64,000 bases of DNA, from NCBI GenBank assembly GCA_947651395.1, contig CANSYW010000006.1, positions 47,464 to 111,463 of the forward strand, written 5' to 3'. Numbering within the stretch: position 1 is the first letter of the stretch; each line of letters starts with the position of its first letter. Below, piece by piece: positions 10,572 to 20,131 of this stretch. Source of the DNA: an uncultured Pseudoflavonifractor sp. (GTDB lineage: Bacteria; Bacillota; Clostridia; Oscillospirales; Oscillospiraceae). Under the pieces are notes generated by a model. That model searched no databases, had not been told where the DNA came from, and saw nothing but the letters and a program-made list of their open reading frames with translations. The position numbers and the translations under genes were made by a program.

Positions 10572-11011
10572 CCCATGGCGATGCCCAGCAGGGCCCCCAT
10601 GAACACCTGGAACGGGGTATGGCCCACCAGCTCCTTCAGCGCCCGGTCAAAGAGCTCCTCGGGCTTCATCTGGGCCCAGTGCTCCATCATGTAGTTCAGA
10701 ATACGGGCCTGCTTGCCCGTCTCCTGACGGACATTGAAGGCGTCGTACATCACCACGATGGCCAGAAGGGCGGCAATGGCGAACAGGGAGCTTTGAAAAC
10801 CATACAGATAGGCCACCGAGGCCGCGCAGGCGCAGACGGTGGAGGAGTGGGAGGAGGGCATCCCGCCACTGGAAAGGATGTTCTTCCAGTCCCACCTCCG
10901 CTCGGTGATGAGCACCACGAAGATCTTCAGGATCTGCGCGGCGGCCCAGGCGAAAATGGAGAGATTCAAAATGAGATTTCCGGTAAAAAAGGTCACTGCG
11001 TTTTTGTCCAT
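10541..11011 (-). CDS. Divergent PAP2 family membrane protein
   Basis: 156 aa; SSGGMPSSHSSTVCA motif characteristic of divergent PAP2 (DUF212). Confidence 0.85.
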   Translation of the reverse strand: MDKNAVTFFTGNLILNLSIFAWAAAQILKIFVVLITERRWDWKNILSSGGMPSSHSSTVCACAASVAYLYGFQSSLFAIAALLAIVVMYDAFNVRQETGKQARILNYMMEHWAQMKPEELFDRALKELVGHTPFQVFMGALLGIAMGWGGAWLFTH

Positions 11012-11015
11012 AGGC

Positions 11016-11909
11016 TCATCTCTCCCTTTTCCCCAACTCGTCGGCCAGATCCCGCAGGAACTGCTCTCCGCCGCCGGGCCACCGGGCCTTTGTCAGGGCC
11101 TTCTTCGCCTCCTCGGTATACCCTGCCACCGCGTGACGACAGCCCTCCACCCCGGCCAGGGTCACATAGGTCGTCTTGCCGTTTTGGGCGTCCGAGCCGA
11201 TGCTCTTGCCCAGCGCCTCCCGGGTGGAGGTCACATCCAGCAGATCGTCCTGGATCTGAAAGGCCAGGCCCAGAGCGCAGGCATACACCATAGCGGCGTC
11301 CACACAGCCCGGGTCGGTCTCCCTCTGTCCCGCGGCGGCGATGACCCCCATAAGGCAGGCCGCCCTGAGCAGATCGCCCGTCTTCTTGTCGTCGATCTCC
11401 ATCAGCTTTTCAATGCTGTTGGGGCCCTCCTTGCCCAGGGTGTCCCAATACTGGCCCAGACACATTCCCAGCTCTCCCGCCGCCTCGGCCAGAACAGCGG
11501 CGGCGCGGGCGGGTGTGTCGGACCTGGCCCAGGGACCCGGGGCCTGGAGAGCGGTCCAAAAGGCCGCGGCCTGGAGGGCATCCCCCGCCAGCACCGCCGC
11601 CGTCTCCCCATAGACCTTGTGGCAGGTGGGCTTTCCCCGGCGCAGGTCGTCGTTGTCCATGCAGGGCAGGTCGTCATGGATGAGGGAATAGGTGTGGAGC
11701 ATCTCCACCGCACAGGCAAAGTCCAGAGCAAGCTCGGGCCTGCCTCCGGCGGCCTCGCAGAAGGCCAGGGTAAGCACCGGGCGCAGACGCTTGCCTCCGG
11801 CCAGAAGGCTGTAGCGCATGACCTCCTCCAGGCCCTTTCCGGTAAAATATTGAAGCAGGCGGGTCTCCACCATGTCCTTATAGCGGTCATAGCACTCCTG
11901 ATAGGTCAT
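11016..11909 (-). CDS. ispA: Polyprenyl (farnesyl) diphosphate synthase
   Basis: LIHDDLPCMDNDDLRRGKPTCH and QIQDDLLDVT aspartate-rich motifs. Confidence 0.92.
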   Translation of the reverse strand: MTYQECYDRYKDMVETRLLQYFTGKGLEEVMRYSLLAGGKRLRPVLTLAFCEAAGGRPELALDFACAVEMLHTYSLIHDDLPCMDNDDLRRGKPTCHKVYGETAAVLAGDALQAAAFWTALQAPGPWARSDTPARAAAVLAEAAGELGMCLGQYWDTLGKEGPNSIEKLMEIDDKKTGDLLRAACLMGVIAAAGQRETDPGCVDAAMVYACALGLAFQIQDDLLDVTSTREALGKSIGSDAQNGKTTYVTLAGVEGCRHAVAGYTEEAKKALTKARWPGGGEQFLRDLADELGKRER

Positions 11910-12142
11910 GGCTCCATGTCCTCCATGGGCTGCGCCGTCACCTCACCGTTGGGGCCGGCCAAAAGCTTTTGCACCTTCTGTTCAGCCTTGTCCAGAGCGG
12001 TGGAGCACTGCTTCATCAGTGCGGCGCCCTCCTCAAAAAGGGCCAGCGCCTCCTCCAGAGGGGCGTCCCCCCGCTCCAGAGCGGTGACGATCTCCTCCAG
12101 ACGGGCCATAGCCTGTTCAAAATCCAGCTTTTTGGTTGCCAT
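11906..12142 (-). CDS. xseB: Exodeoxyribonuclease VII small subunit
   Basis: 78 aa; LDFEQAMARLEEIVTALERGDAPLEEALALFEEGAALM. Confidence 0.93.
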   Translation of the reverse strand: MATKKLDFEQAMARLEEIVTALERGDAPLEEALALFEEGAALMKQCSTALDKAEQKVQKLLAGPNGEVTAQPMEDMEP

Positions 12143-12201
12143 ATCCAGTCACTCCTTCAGGGAATACCGCTTACCCCGCGGTGGGTTCGGAAAGCCGTGC
12201 T

Positions 12202-13395
12202 CTACGGCTTTACAATACAGTCCAGGCTGCCGTCAGAAAGGCGCAGGGAGAGCGCCTCTCCTCCCTTCACATCCCCCACCGACTTGACGATCCCCCGGGG
12301 ACCCTGGGGAATGGCATACCCCCGGCCCAGCACCTTCAAGGGACTCAAAGCGTCCAGAGAGGCGGCCAGCCGGCCAAAGCGCTCCCGATCCCGGCCCATG
12401 GAGAGCTTCAGGCCGTGGGAGAGTCTGTCCCGCTGCCGATCCAGGGTTTGTCGGCGGTCATCCACCCAGGACATGGGATCCCGAAGCATCCGGCTCCGCC
12501 CGGCCTGCTCCAGCTTGCCCCGGGCCTGGGACAGCCGTCCCTCCATGGCCTTGGCCATGCGGCGTTCCAGATGGGCGAGCAGCGCGTACTGCTCATTCTG
12601 ATCCGGCACCGCCAGCTCAGCGGCGTTGGAGGGCGTGGCCGCTCTCAGGTCGGCCACATAGTCGGCAATGGTCACGTCGGGCTCATGGCCCACGGCGGAG
12701 ATCACGGGAATACGGGAGGCGTAGATGGCCCGGGCCACCCCCTCGTCGTTGAAGCACCACAGATCCTCCATGGATCCGCCCCCCCGGCCGGTGATGATCA
12801 GGTCACAGAGGTCGTGGGCGTTGATCCAGGCGATGGCTCCGGCGATCTCTCCCGGCGCCTCGGCCCCCTGGACCCGACAGGGCACCACGCTCACCTGAGC
12901 CATGGGCCAGCGGGCCCCCAGAATACGGAGCATATCCCGCACCGCCGCCCCCGCGGGAGAGGTGACCAGCGCGATGTGCCCGGGAAAGCGGGGGATGGGC
13001 TTTTTGTGGCTCTGGTCAAAAAGGCCCTGGGCGGAGAGTTTTGCCTTGAGCTGTTCAAAGGCGGCATGGAGGTCTCCCACTCCGTCGGGCGTCATCTCAG
13101 AAACATAGAGCTGATATTTGCCGTCCCGGGCATAGACCGCGACACGGCCAAAGGCCACCACCTTCATCCCGTTCTGAGGACGAAAGCGCAGGCCCCGGTG
13201 GGCGTCCCGCTGGAACATGACACAGCTGAGCGCGCCGGTCTCGTCCTTCAGAGAGAAGTAGTGGTGACCCGAGGGATAGACTTTATAATTGGAGATCTCT
13301 CCCCGCACAAAGAGCCCGGAAAGCGCGGCGTCGGAATCCAGAAGGCCCTTGATGTGGCCGTTGATCTGACCCACAGAATAGACGGGATATTGCAT
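12202..13395 (-). CDS. xseA: Exodeoxyribonuclease VII large subunit
   Basis: OB-fold N-terminus; TSPAGAAVRDMLRIL; GRGGGSMEDLWCFNDE. Confidence 0.94.
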   Translation of the reverse strand: MQYPVYSVGQINGHIKGLLDSDAALSGLFVRGEISNYKVYPSGHHYFSLKDETGALSCVMFQRDAHRGLRFRPQNGMKVVAFGRVAVYARDGKYQLYVSEMTPDGVGDLHAAFEQLKAKLSAQGLFDQSHKKPIPRFPGHIALVTSPAGAAVRDMLRILGARWPMAQVSVVPCRVQGAEAPGEIAGAIAWINAHDLCDLIITGRGGGSMEDLWCFNDEGVARAIYASRIPVISAVGHEPDVTIADYVADLRAATPSNAAELAVPDQNEQYALLAHLERRMAKAMEGRLSQARGKLEQAGRSRMLRDPMSWVDDRRQTLDRQRDRLSHGLKLSMGRDRERFGRLAASLDALSPLKVLGRGYAIPQGPRGIVKSVGDVKGGEALSLRLSDGSLDCIVKP

Positions 13396-13415
13396 TGCGG
13401 GGCCTCCTTTCTCCC

Positions 13416-14339
13416 TCAGAGCAGGCGATGGGCCAGAATGGCCGCCCCCAGGGCGTTGTCGGTGGAATATCGCGGCTCGGCAAACAGGGCCTGACAGAAC
13501 TCGGTGAGCTCATACCGCAGCCGTGTATTGGAGGCCACGCCCCCTGAGCACAGCAACGGCAGGCCGGGATAGCGGTTTTGCGCCTCCACCGTAGCCCGGC
13601 GGACTACCTGACTGACGGTGTCCAGGGTAAAGGCGGCCACCCGCTCCGGAGATTCTCCCCCTGAGACCAGATCCCTGACCTGATTCTCCATACCGGAGAG
13701 AGAAAACTCCAGCTCTCTGAGCTTCACCGGAAAAGGTCTGAGCCGGTCAACGCACCGCCGGGAGAGCTCGTCCAGCGCCTTTCCCGCCGGAAAGGCAAGG
13801 CCCAGAAGCACCCCCGCCCGATCAATGAGCTGACCGGCGGAGATATCGGCGGTGCCGCCGATCCGCTCCGCCCTCACATTGTTCTCCCGGGGCTCCACGT
13901 ACAAAAGCTCGGTGGTCCCTCCGGAGAGATGCCAGGCCAGAAAGGGGGCGTCCAGAAGCTCCTCATGCCCCGCCGACCAGGCGGCGGCGGCCAGGTGCCC
14001 CTGTTGGTGGGAAACGGAGAAAAAGGGGACGCCCAGCACTCCGGCCAGGCTCCGGCCCAGGCTCTCCCCCGCCAGAAAACAGGGCATATAGGATCCTTCC
14101 ACCGCCCGGGGCCGGGTGGAGGCCGCCACGGCGGTCACATCCCGCAGTCCAGCATCCCCGCAGAGCTCCCCGATCCGCTCGGGCAAGGCCTTTACATGCT
14201 GGAAAAGGGCCTCCGACTGGCGAAGGCCCAAAGCGCCGGCGCTCACCTCCAACAGCTTGCCGGCATTGCGTCCGGCCCGGCCGTCGAAAATGGCCGCCGA
14301 GGTGGTATAATTGCTGGTGTCCAGACCCAGGGTGATCAT
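13416..14339 (-). CDS. TsaD/Kae1-like glycoprotease family paralog
   Basis: MITLGLDTSNYTTSAAIFD; SHQQGHLAAA; HLSGGTTELL; CSGGVASN; 307 aa. Confidence 0.8.
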   Translation of the reverse strand: MITLGLDTSNYTTSAAIFDGRAGRNAGKLLEVSAGALGLRQSEALFQHVKALPERIGELCGDAGLRDVTAVAASTRPRAVEGSYMPCFLAGESLGRSLAGVLGVPFFSVSHQQGHLAAAAWSAGHEELLDAPFLAWHLSGGTTELLYVEPRENNVRAERIGGTADISAGQLIDRAGVLLGLAFPAGKALDELSRRCVDRLRPFPVKLRELEFSLSGMENQVRDLVSGGESPERVAAFTLDTVSQVVRRATVEAQNRYPGLPLLCSGGVASNTRLRYELTEFCQALFAEPRYSTDNALGAAILAHRLL

Positions 14340-14818
14340 TCCGCCCCGATCCCTTCCGCGGCGGAGGGCTCTCCCCGGACAAAGGAGCCCAGAATGCCGT
14401 TGACAAAAGCGGCCAGCTCAGGCTCCTCATAGCGCTTGGTCAGCTCCACCGCCTCGTTGATGGCGGCGGCGTTGGGCACGTCGCCCATATACAGGATCTC
14501 ATACATACATACCCGCAGGATGGCCACCACGATCCGGGGCAGACGGGAAAAGCTCCAGCCAATGGCGTACTTGGTAATGTAAGCGTCCAGCTCCGAAGCG
14601 TGCTCGCTCACGCCCCGGGTCAGCTCCGCTATGTACGCCCGCTGTTCCACGTTGGGGAACTCGGCGTAAACAGGCTCCTGCTCCAGCATTTCAAAGGCGG
14701 GCCGGGTCAGCGCCTGGCTCAGCAATTCATCGGCGGTCACGTGGGTAAAACCCAGTTCAAATACGAAATGGACGGCGATCTCCCGGGCATTGCTTCTTGT
14801 CATGGGACTCTCCTCCAA
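14336..14818 (-). CDS. nusB: Transcription antitermination factor NusB
   Basis: AREIAVHFVFELGF; AAINEAVELTKRYEEPELAAFVNGILG. Confidence 0.92.
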   Translation of the reverse strand: MEESPMTRSNAREIAVHFVFELGFTHVTADELLSQALTRPAFEMLEQEPVYAEFPNVEQRAYIAELTRGVSEHASELDAYITKYAIGWSFSRLPRIVVAILRVCMYEILYMGDVPNAAAINEAVELTKRYEEPELAAFVNGILGSFVRGEPSAAEGIGAE

Positions 14819-14949
14819 AGGGCAATTTTGCTTTGGCTTCCATTATTCGTAGTATACATCAACTTATGCAAAAAATAAACCCCCAAAATGGGGTTTTGGA
14901 AAGAAAGTCTTTGTCGTTGTCCCCCACCCCTGTTGTTGCTTTTATGGAA

Positions 14950-14980
14950 CAGGGTGTGTTATAATAATAAAATAATACAG
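14950..14980 (+). promoter_or_regulatory. Putative sigma-A promoter for SLH protein
   Basis: TATAAT in 'gtgttataataata' with upstream TTGCTT-like -35; followed by AGGAGGT RBS and ATG at 15026. Confidence 0.5.
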
Positions 14981-15025
14981 TAACCGTATTGTTGCGGCTC
15001 CATCATATTTTAGGAGGTATCTGCT

Positions 15026-15796
15026 ATGAAACTTCGCAAACTGTCCGCCCTTCTCTGCACCGCCGCGCTCCTCCTCTCCGCCCTCCCCGCCGCGCTGGCC
15101 GCCGATGCCGATACCTACACCGATGCCGCCGATATCCAGCATTGGGAGGCAGTGGCCGCCCTTTCCAAGCTGGAGGTCATCGGCGGCAAGGACGACGGCG
15201 CCTTTGACCCGGAGGGCACGCTGACAAGGGCCGAGGCCGCCAAGCTCATCACCCTCATCATGCTGGGCGGAACGGAGCTGGTAAATGAGGATCAGTCCCC
15301 CGCCGCCGAGGCCGACGCTCCCATCTTCACCGACGTTCAGGATCACTGGGCGGAGGACTACATCCAGTTCTGTTTCGGCATGGGCATCCTCTCCGGTCGG
15401 GGAAACGGCGCCTTTGACCCCGACGCCCAGGTCACCGGCCTGGAAGTGTGCAAGATGGCTCTGGCCGCTCTGGGCTACGACCCCGCCGCATACGCCCTGA
15501 CCGGCCCCCGCTGGGCCGAGAAGACCGACGAGCTGGCCCGGTACACCGGCCTCTACCAGGGCCTGGACGCCGTCGTCATCACCGGCCCTATCTCCCGGGA
15601 CAACGCCGCCCAGATCCTCTGCAATACCCTTCAGGCCACCCCCAAAATGGTAGCCCCCACCCCGGATCCGGATGGGAACGTGTCCTGGCAGTACAAGGAC
15701 GCCACCCGGAAGGACGGCACCCCCTCCACCCTGCTCTGGGAGCGTTTTCAGCTGGAGGAGGTGGGCGAACTGCCCGCCCAGCCGGCGAAGAAGTAA
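15026..15796 (+). CDS. S-layer homology (SLH) domain protein, secreted
   Basis: Signal peptide MKLRKLSALLCTAALLLSALPAALAA; repeated SLH motifs (HWEAVAALSKLEVIGGKDDGAFDPEGTLTRAEAAKLI; HWAEDYIQFCFGMGILSGRGNGAFDPDAQVT). Confidence 0.9.
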   Translation: MKLRKLSALLCTAALLLSALPAALAADADTYTDAADIQHWEAVAALSKLEVIGGKDDGAFDPEGTLTRAEAAKLITLIMLGGTELVNEDQSPAAEADAPIFTDVQDHWAEDYIQFCFGMGILSGRGNGAFDPDAQVTGLEVCKMALAALGYDPAAYALTGPRWAEKTDELARYTGLYQGLDAVVITGPISRDNAAQILCNTLQATPKMVAPTPDPDGNVSWQYKDATRKDGTPSTLLWERFQLEEVGELPAQPAKK

Positions 15797-15863
15797 CCTT
15801 CCCTTTCCGTTCAAGACAGAAGAAAAGCCCGGAGCCAGCCGGCTCCGGGCTTTTTGTTCTCTT

Positions 15864-16265
15864 TTACGCCTGCTTGGGCTTGCGCAGATGGTCAAAGGTG
15901 ACCCCGGCCACGTGGACGTTCACCGCCGTGACATTGAGGCCGGTGGCATTTTCGATCGCCGTAGCCACTCCGTCCTGGGCCAGCTTTGCCACAGCCTGAA
16001 CAGTGGAGCCATACTTCACCAGCAAAGAGATATCCACGGTGACCCCGTCCTCTCCCATGGTGACCCGAACCCCTTTGCTCAGATTCTTCCTGCCGCTGAA
16101 GAGTTCGGCGATGTCGCTGCCCAGATTGGCGGCCAGACTGCCCACGCCCTCGACCTCCAGGGCGGCAGCCGCGGCCGTCACCGCCAGCACGTCCTCCGAA
16201 ATGTGGATGCTGCCCAGCTCATCGGGGCAGGAGACGTATTCTTTTCCTTCCGCCATACCGTTCAC
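15864..16265 (-). CDS. Asp23/Gls24 family envelope stress response protein
   Basis: GSIHISEDVLAVTAAAAALEVEGVGSLAANLGS; VNVHVAGVTFD. Confidence 0.9.
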   Translation of the reverse strand: MNGMAEGKEYVSCPDELGSIHISEDVLAVTAAAAALEVEGVGSLAANLGSDIAELFSGRKNLSKGVRVTMGEDGVTVDISLLVKYGSTVQAVAKLAQDGVATAIENATGLNVTAVNVHVAGVTFDHLRKPKQA

Positions 16266-16357
16266 GCTTCCTTTCCTGTGGCGTTTTCATTGCTGTTATC
16301 TCATTGTACCACAAAAAAAGGAAAATACAAACACTTTTTTCGTTCCCCTCTTCTGAC

Positions 16358-16951
16358 TCAGCCCTGGGCCTCAATGATGGTGATCTGGCTGGCCGGCACG
16401 CCGGTCTCCCCGGTGACGATCTCTACGATCCGGGCCACATCGGCCTCCTGAAGTCCCTCCTCGGTGGCGGAGACCACCACCGACACGCCCCCATCGCTGA
16501 TGAAGGTCACACAGTCGGCATAGCCCTTGGCCACCACCAGATTTTCGATCTGAGCCTCAGAGACGGTGGTGGAGGCCAGGGTCTCGATCGCGGCTCCGGC
16601 GTCCAGCTTGGCGGTCTCCTCGGCGGCATCACTGCCCATGGTCTCCTGGAGCATCCCCAGGGCGCTGTCACGGGCCTGCTGCCGGTTGAGCCTGGCGGAG
16701 GCAAAGTAGCCGGTGGAGGTGGCCGCGGGGGCGGGGCTGGTGCCGGTCGCGGGACTGACCGCGGGGGTCAGCGTGGGCAGCAGGGGATCGTCGGTCTTCC
16801 CGCCCACCAGGGCGGCCTGCCCCAGGGTCTTTCCCACGTCGGCGCTCTCCTGCTCATAGGACCAGTTGAGATACACCGCCACACATACAAACAGGACGAT
16901 GGCGGCCACCACTGCGTTTCGTTTCCAGAGTTTCATACTGTTTTTCCTCAC
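16358..16951 (-). CDS. spoIIIAH: Stage III sporulation protein AH
   Basis: N-terminal TM followed by SpoIIIAH-like C-terminal domain; position at end of spoIIIA operon. Confidence 0.85.
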   Translation of the reverse strand: MRKNSMKLWKRNAVVAAIVLFVCVAVYLNWSYEQESADVGKTLGQAALVGGKTDDPLLPTLTPAVSPATGTSPAPAATSTGYFASARLNRQQARDSALGMLQETMGSDAAEETAKLDAGAAIETLASTTVSEAQIENLVVAKGYADCVTFISDGGVSVVVSATEEGLQEADVARIVEIVTGETGVPASQITIIEAQG

Positions 16952-17454
16952 TTTCCCTTACAAATCGAAATCTGATCCGCGCCCAAACCGGTGAGGGCGC
17001 TCACCCCTTCGCTCAAGGCCAGCTTCACCCGGGGATCGTCACTCCCCTGGGCCACCACCAGCGCCCCCCGGTAACCGGGCGCCAACTGCTGAAGGCGTAC
17101 CGCCTCCTGGCTTCGATCCCCCTTGGTCAGAAGGACCGAGGTGGTCTCCCGGCTGGTTCGCTCCCCCTCCTGGACAGCGCTTCCGTCCTGGGCGATGACC
17201 TGGCGGGGCCCCGTGTCCAGCGTGAGCACCACCGTCACCTCCCCCGCTCCCTCCACCTGAGAGAGGGCCTCTTCCAGCTTCCGTTCCAACTGCGCCGTCT
17301 GAAACAGGTCAGGCTCCTCCGCCGTCTCCGGGATCTGACCTCTCTCCCCGGCAGGCCACAGCAGGAGCAAGGCCCCCACCGCCGCCACAAGGAGAACGTA
17401 TTTGTACCGCTTCAAGGCCTCCCGACACCGGCGGCCCATCTCCTCTGCCCTCAT
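16948..17454 (-). CDS. spoIIIAG: Stage III sporulation protein AG
   Basis: MRAEEMGRRCREALKRYKYVLLVAAVGALLLLW; LERKLEEALSQVEGAGEVTVVLTLD; start trimmed relative to ORF track. Confidence 0.87.
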   Translation of the reverse strand: MRAEEMGRRCREALKRYKYVLLVAAVGALLLLWPAGERGQIPETAEEPDLFQTAQLERKLEEALSQVEGAGEVTVVLTLDTGPRQVIAQDGSAVQEGERTSRETTSVLLTKGDRSQEAVRLQQLAPGYRGALVVAQGSDDPRVKLALSEGVSALTGLGADQISICKGK

Positions 17455-17930
17455 GTTCCCTCCTTTTGAAAACTCTGACGCTCCACCGGAATGTCCAGCT
17501 CCTCCGTGAGGATCCGGCTCAGGGCCTGTCGCTGACTCTGCGTCCAGTTCCCCCGCACCGTCACCGCCCACGGAATGGGCCAGCCGTTCCCGTCGGCCTC
17601 CGCCACGGTATCCACCGTACAGACAAGGCCCAGAGCGCCGCCTTTGTCCACAATGTATGCGCTTGTCTTTTCCTCTATGAGAGATTTCATTGCCTCTTCC
17701 CCGGATTTTACCGCCATCTCGCCCGCAGACAGGTCCCAGGCCGCCGCCGTCACCGACAGGGCCCCGGGCTCCAGACTCAGAAGGGGCCTGGCCACCGCCA
17801 GCAAAAGCACCATACCCCCCACCAGCCGTCCCACCTTCTTTACCGTCCCCTCCGGGGTGAGGGCCTGAGCCAAGGCCACCGCCAAAGCCGCCGCCGTCAC
17901 CCCCAGCAGCCAGTCCCGCAGGGCGCTCAT
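17451..17930 (-). CDS. spoIIIAF: Stage III sporulation protein AF
   Basis: 159 aa, two N-terminal TMs; position in operon. Confidence 0.82.
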   Translation of the reverse strand: MSALRDWLLGVTAAALAVALAQALTPEGTVKKVGRLVGGMVLLLAVARPLLSLEPGALSVTAAAWDLSAGEMAVKSGEEAMKSLIEEKTSAYIVDKGGALGLVCTVDTVAEADGNGWPIPWAVTVRGNWTQSQRQALSRILTEELDIPVERQSFQKEGT

Positions 17931-19015
17931 CCTCCCACCGCCTTAATGGAGGTAATGAGGGCCACATAGAGGATCATGGCGCCCCCTCCGGTCATTCCCA
18001 GCACCAGGGCAAAGGCGGAGCCGATGGCGTCCACCAGGGAGGCGGCGGGACCGGGAAACACGGTGGCGCACAGAGCGGCCGCGAGCTTATAGACCAGGTA
18101 GTGACAGCCCAGCTCCAGGAATGGCACAATGCAGATACACAGCACCGCCAGCAGTCCCGCCACCCCCACCGTCCCCCGCAGCACCCCCGCCCCGGCCACA
18201 ACGGTCTCCGCCGCATCAGAGAGGATCCCGCCCACCACCGGCACCATGCCGGAGATGGCGGTCTTGGCCGCCTTCTGGGTCAGGGCGTCGGCGCTCCCCG
18301 AGACCGCCCCGCTGACGGAGAGATAGATCACAAACCCGGTAAAGAGAAGGGAGAGCAGTCCGGCCGCCGTCCATTTCAGCAGCTCCCCCAGCCGTTTGAG
18401 GCCGTCATTGCCCAGTGCGGCATGGGCGGCGCAGGCGGCCACATAGGCATAGATCAGGGGGAGAATGATCTTGTCCGCCACCGTCAGCAGCAGACTCAGA
18501 AACAGCAGGGTGACCCCCTGCCGGGCCACGGCGGCGGTGGGCGCTCCACCGGCGGCGCACAGGGCGGTGACCACCGGAAGCAGAAGCTTGGACAGCTCGT
18601 CCATCCGCTCCACCGCCAACCTCCCCAGTCCCAGCAGCGCGTTGACGTCCACCACGGCAATGGCGGTCACCGCCGCGGCTCCCGCCAGGCGAATGGGGTC
18701 CAGACCGCCGCCTCCCAGCTCCTCCCGCAGGGTCTCACTGAGGGCGCACAGCAGTGTCACCGCCAAAAGAAGAGCTCCGCTTCGCCCCGCCCGACGGAGG
18801 ATCCCAGGGAGTTGGCCGCTGCCCGTGTCCAAAATGGCCTTCGCCCCTGCGCCGAAGTCCCCCGAGGACACCTCCCCCGGGTTCAGATAGCCCTCCACAT
18901 AGCGCTCCGCGGCACGGTTGAACTCCTCCGTCCCCGCCGCCTCCGACAGCCCGGAGCCATGGGCGGGGAGGATAAACAGGCTCAACAGCGCCAGCGCCGT
19001 GATCCATTTTCTCAT
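17927..19015 (-). CDS. spoIIIAE: Stage III sporulation protein AE
   Basis: MRKWITALALLSLFILPAHGSG..., multi-TM; start trimmed relative to ORF track (overlaps AD end). Confidence 0.88.
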   Translation of the reverse strand: MRKWITALALLSLFILPAHGSGLSEAAGTEEFNRAAERYVEGYLNPGEVSSGDFGAGAKAILDTGSGQLPGILRRAGRSGALLLAVTLLCALSETLREELGGGGLDPIRLAGAAAVTAIAVVDVNALLGLGRLAVERMDELSKLLLPVVTALCAAGGAPTAAVARQGVTLLFLSLLLTVADKIILPLIYAYVAACAAHAALGNDGLKRLGELLKWTAAGLLSLLFTGFVIYLSVSGAVSGSADALTQKAAKTAISGMVPVVGGILSDAAETVVAGAGVLRGTVGVAGLLAVLCICIVPFLELGCHYLVYKLAAALCATVFPGPAASLVDAIGSAFALVLGMTGGGAMILYVALITSIKAVGG

Positions 19016-19395
19016 AACAGCCCTCCCAGGGTGGTGAAGACCGCCTCCACAAGCGGCAGGGCGGTAAACAGGGCCAGGGCGGCTCCCGCGGTCTCCAGGA
19101 AAGCCCCTATACTCCCCTCCCCCGCGTCCTTGCACACCGCCGCGGCCAGGCGGGTCACCACACCCACCCCCACAGTCTTCCACACCGGCTTCCATACCTG
19201 GATGGAAAGTCCCGCGGTGCGGGCCAGAGAATCGGCCAAACCCCGCACCCCTGCCACCGCCTCCATGGCCTGTCCCATCAAAAGGCAGCCCGCCCCCAAG
19301 GCCAGCGCCGCCGCCAGCTCGGGCGCCCTGCCCCGGATGGTGAGGGCACACAGGGCTGCGGTCACCGCCAGCGCGGCCAGTTTCAGAATATCCAC
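19012..19395 (-). CDS. spoIIIAD: Stage III sporulation protein AD
   Basis: MDILKLAALAVTAALCALTIRGRAPELA. Confidence 0.87.
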   Translation of the reverse strand: MDILKLAALAVTAALCALTIRGRAPELAAALALGAGCLLMGQAMEAVAGVRGLADSLARTAGLSIQVWKPVWKTVGVGVVTRLAAAVCKDAGEGSIGAFLETAGAALALFTALPLVEAVFTTLGGLL

Positions 19396-19401
19396 GGCCT
19401 C

Positions 19402-19596
19402 TCACAGTCCGAAGAGCCCCTTCACCAAAAGGAAGAGGTCGCTGATCTTCTCCACCACCATCATCAGCACCACCACCAGCCCCGCCAGCGTGGTCATCAT
19501 GGCCTGCTCGTCCCGGCCCGAACGGGACAACACCTGATTGAGCACCGCCACAAGGATGCCAATGGCGGCAATGCGGAAGATGAAATCTACGTCCAT
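19402..19596 (-). CDS. spoIIIAC: Stage III sporulation protein AC
   Basis: MDVDFIFRIAAIGILVAVLNQVLSRSGRDEQAMMTTLAGLVVVLMMV. Confidence 0.9.
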   Translation of the reverse strand: MDVDFIFRIAAIGILVAVLNQVLSRSGRDEQAMMTTLAGLVVVLMMVVEKISDLFLLVKGLFGL

Positions 19597-19618
19597 ATTC
19601 GTTCCTCTTTCGTCTCGA

Positions 19619-20131
19619 TTACAGCAGTAAAATAGCGGCAAAGGCGCCCAGGCTCAGCCCTGTGGCGATCCAGGCCTTTCCGCTCCGGCGCAGTTCCTCC
19701 CGGAGCCGGCGCTCCCGGGCCGCCAGTTCCCCGGCCACCCGCTCCACCGTCTGACGCTGACTTTGGCCGTCATACCGGCCCAGAACGCTTCCCAGCCGGC
19801 CCAGAAGCTCAAGATCCTCCCGGGTCAGGGGAGGCGCGCAGCTTTCCAGGGCCCCGATCCATATGTCCGAAAAGGGCCGTTCTCCCAGTTCGCCCAAGCC
19901 CTCCGCCGCCTGATCCAGCCCGCGCCGCACAGGCTCGGGTGCCCCTCGGGCGGAGCGGACAAGCAGTTCTCCCATGGGCGGCAGAGAAAACTCCAGCTCC
20001 GCCCCCATCAGCTCCAGGGCCCCCCGCCAGCCCTCCAGGGCGGCGGCCCGGCGCCGAAGCTCCCCCGCCGGATCCAACCCCAGGGCCAGTCCGCACCCCA
20101 TCAGAAGAAGAGCGCCCAGAAGTTTCAGCAT
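19619..20131 (-). CDS. spoIIIAB: Stage III sporulation protein AB
   Basis: MLKLLGALLLMGCGLALG...; position between AA and AC. Confidence 0.87.
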   Translation of the reverse strand: MLKLLGALLLMGCGLALGLDPAGELRRRAAALEGWRGALELMGAELEFSLPPMGELLVRSARGAPEPVRRGLDQAAEGLGELGERPFSDIWIGALESCAPPLTREDLELLGRLGSVLGRYDGQSQRQTVERVAGELAARERRLREELRRSGKAWIATGLSLGAFAAILLL

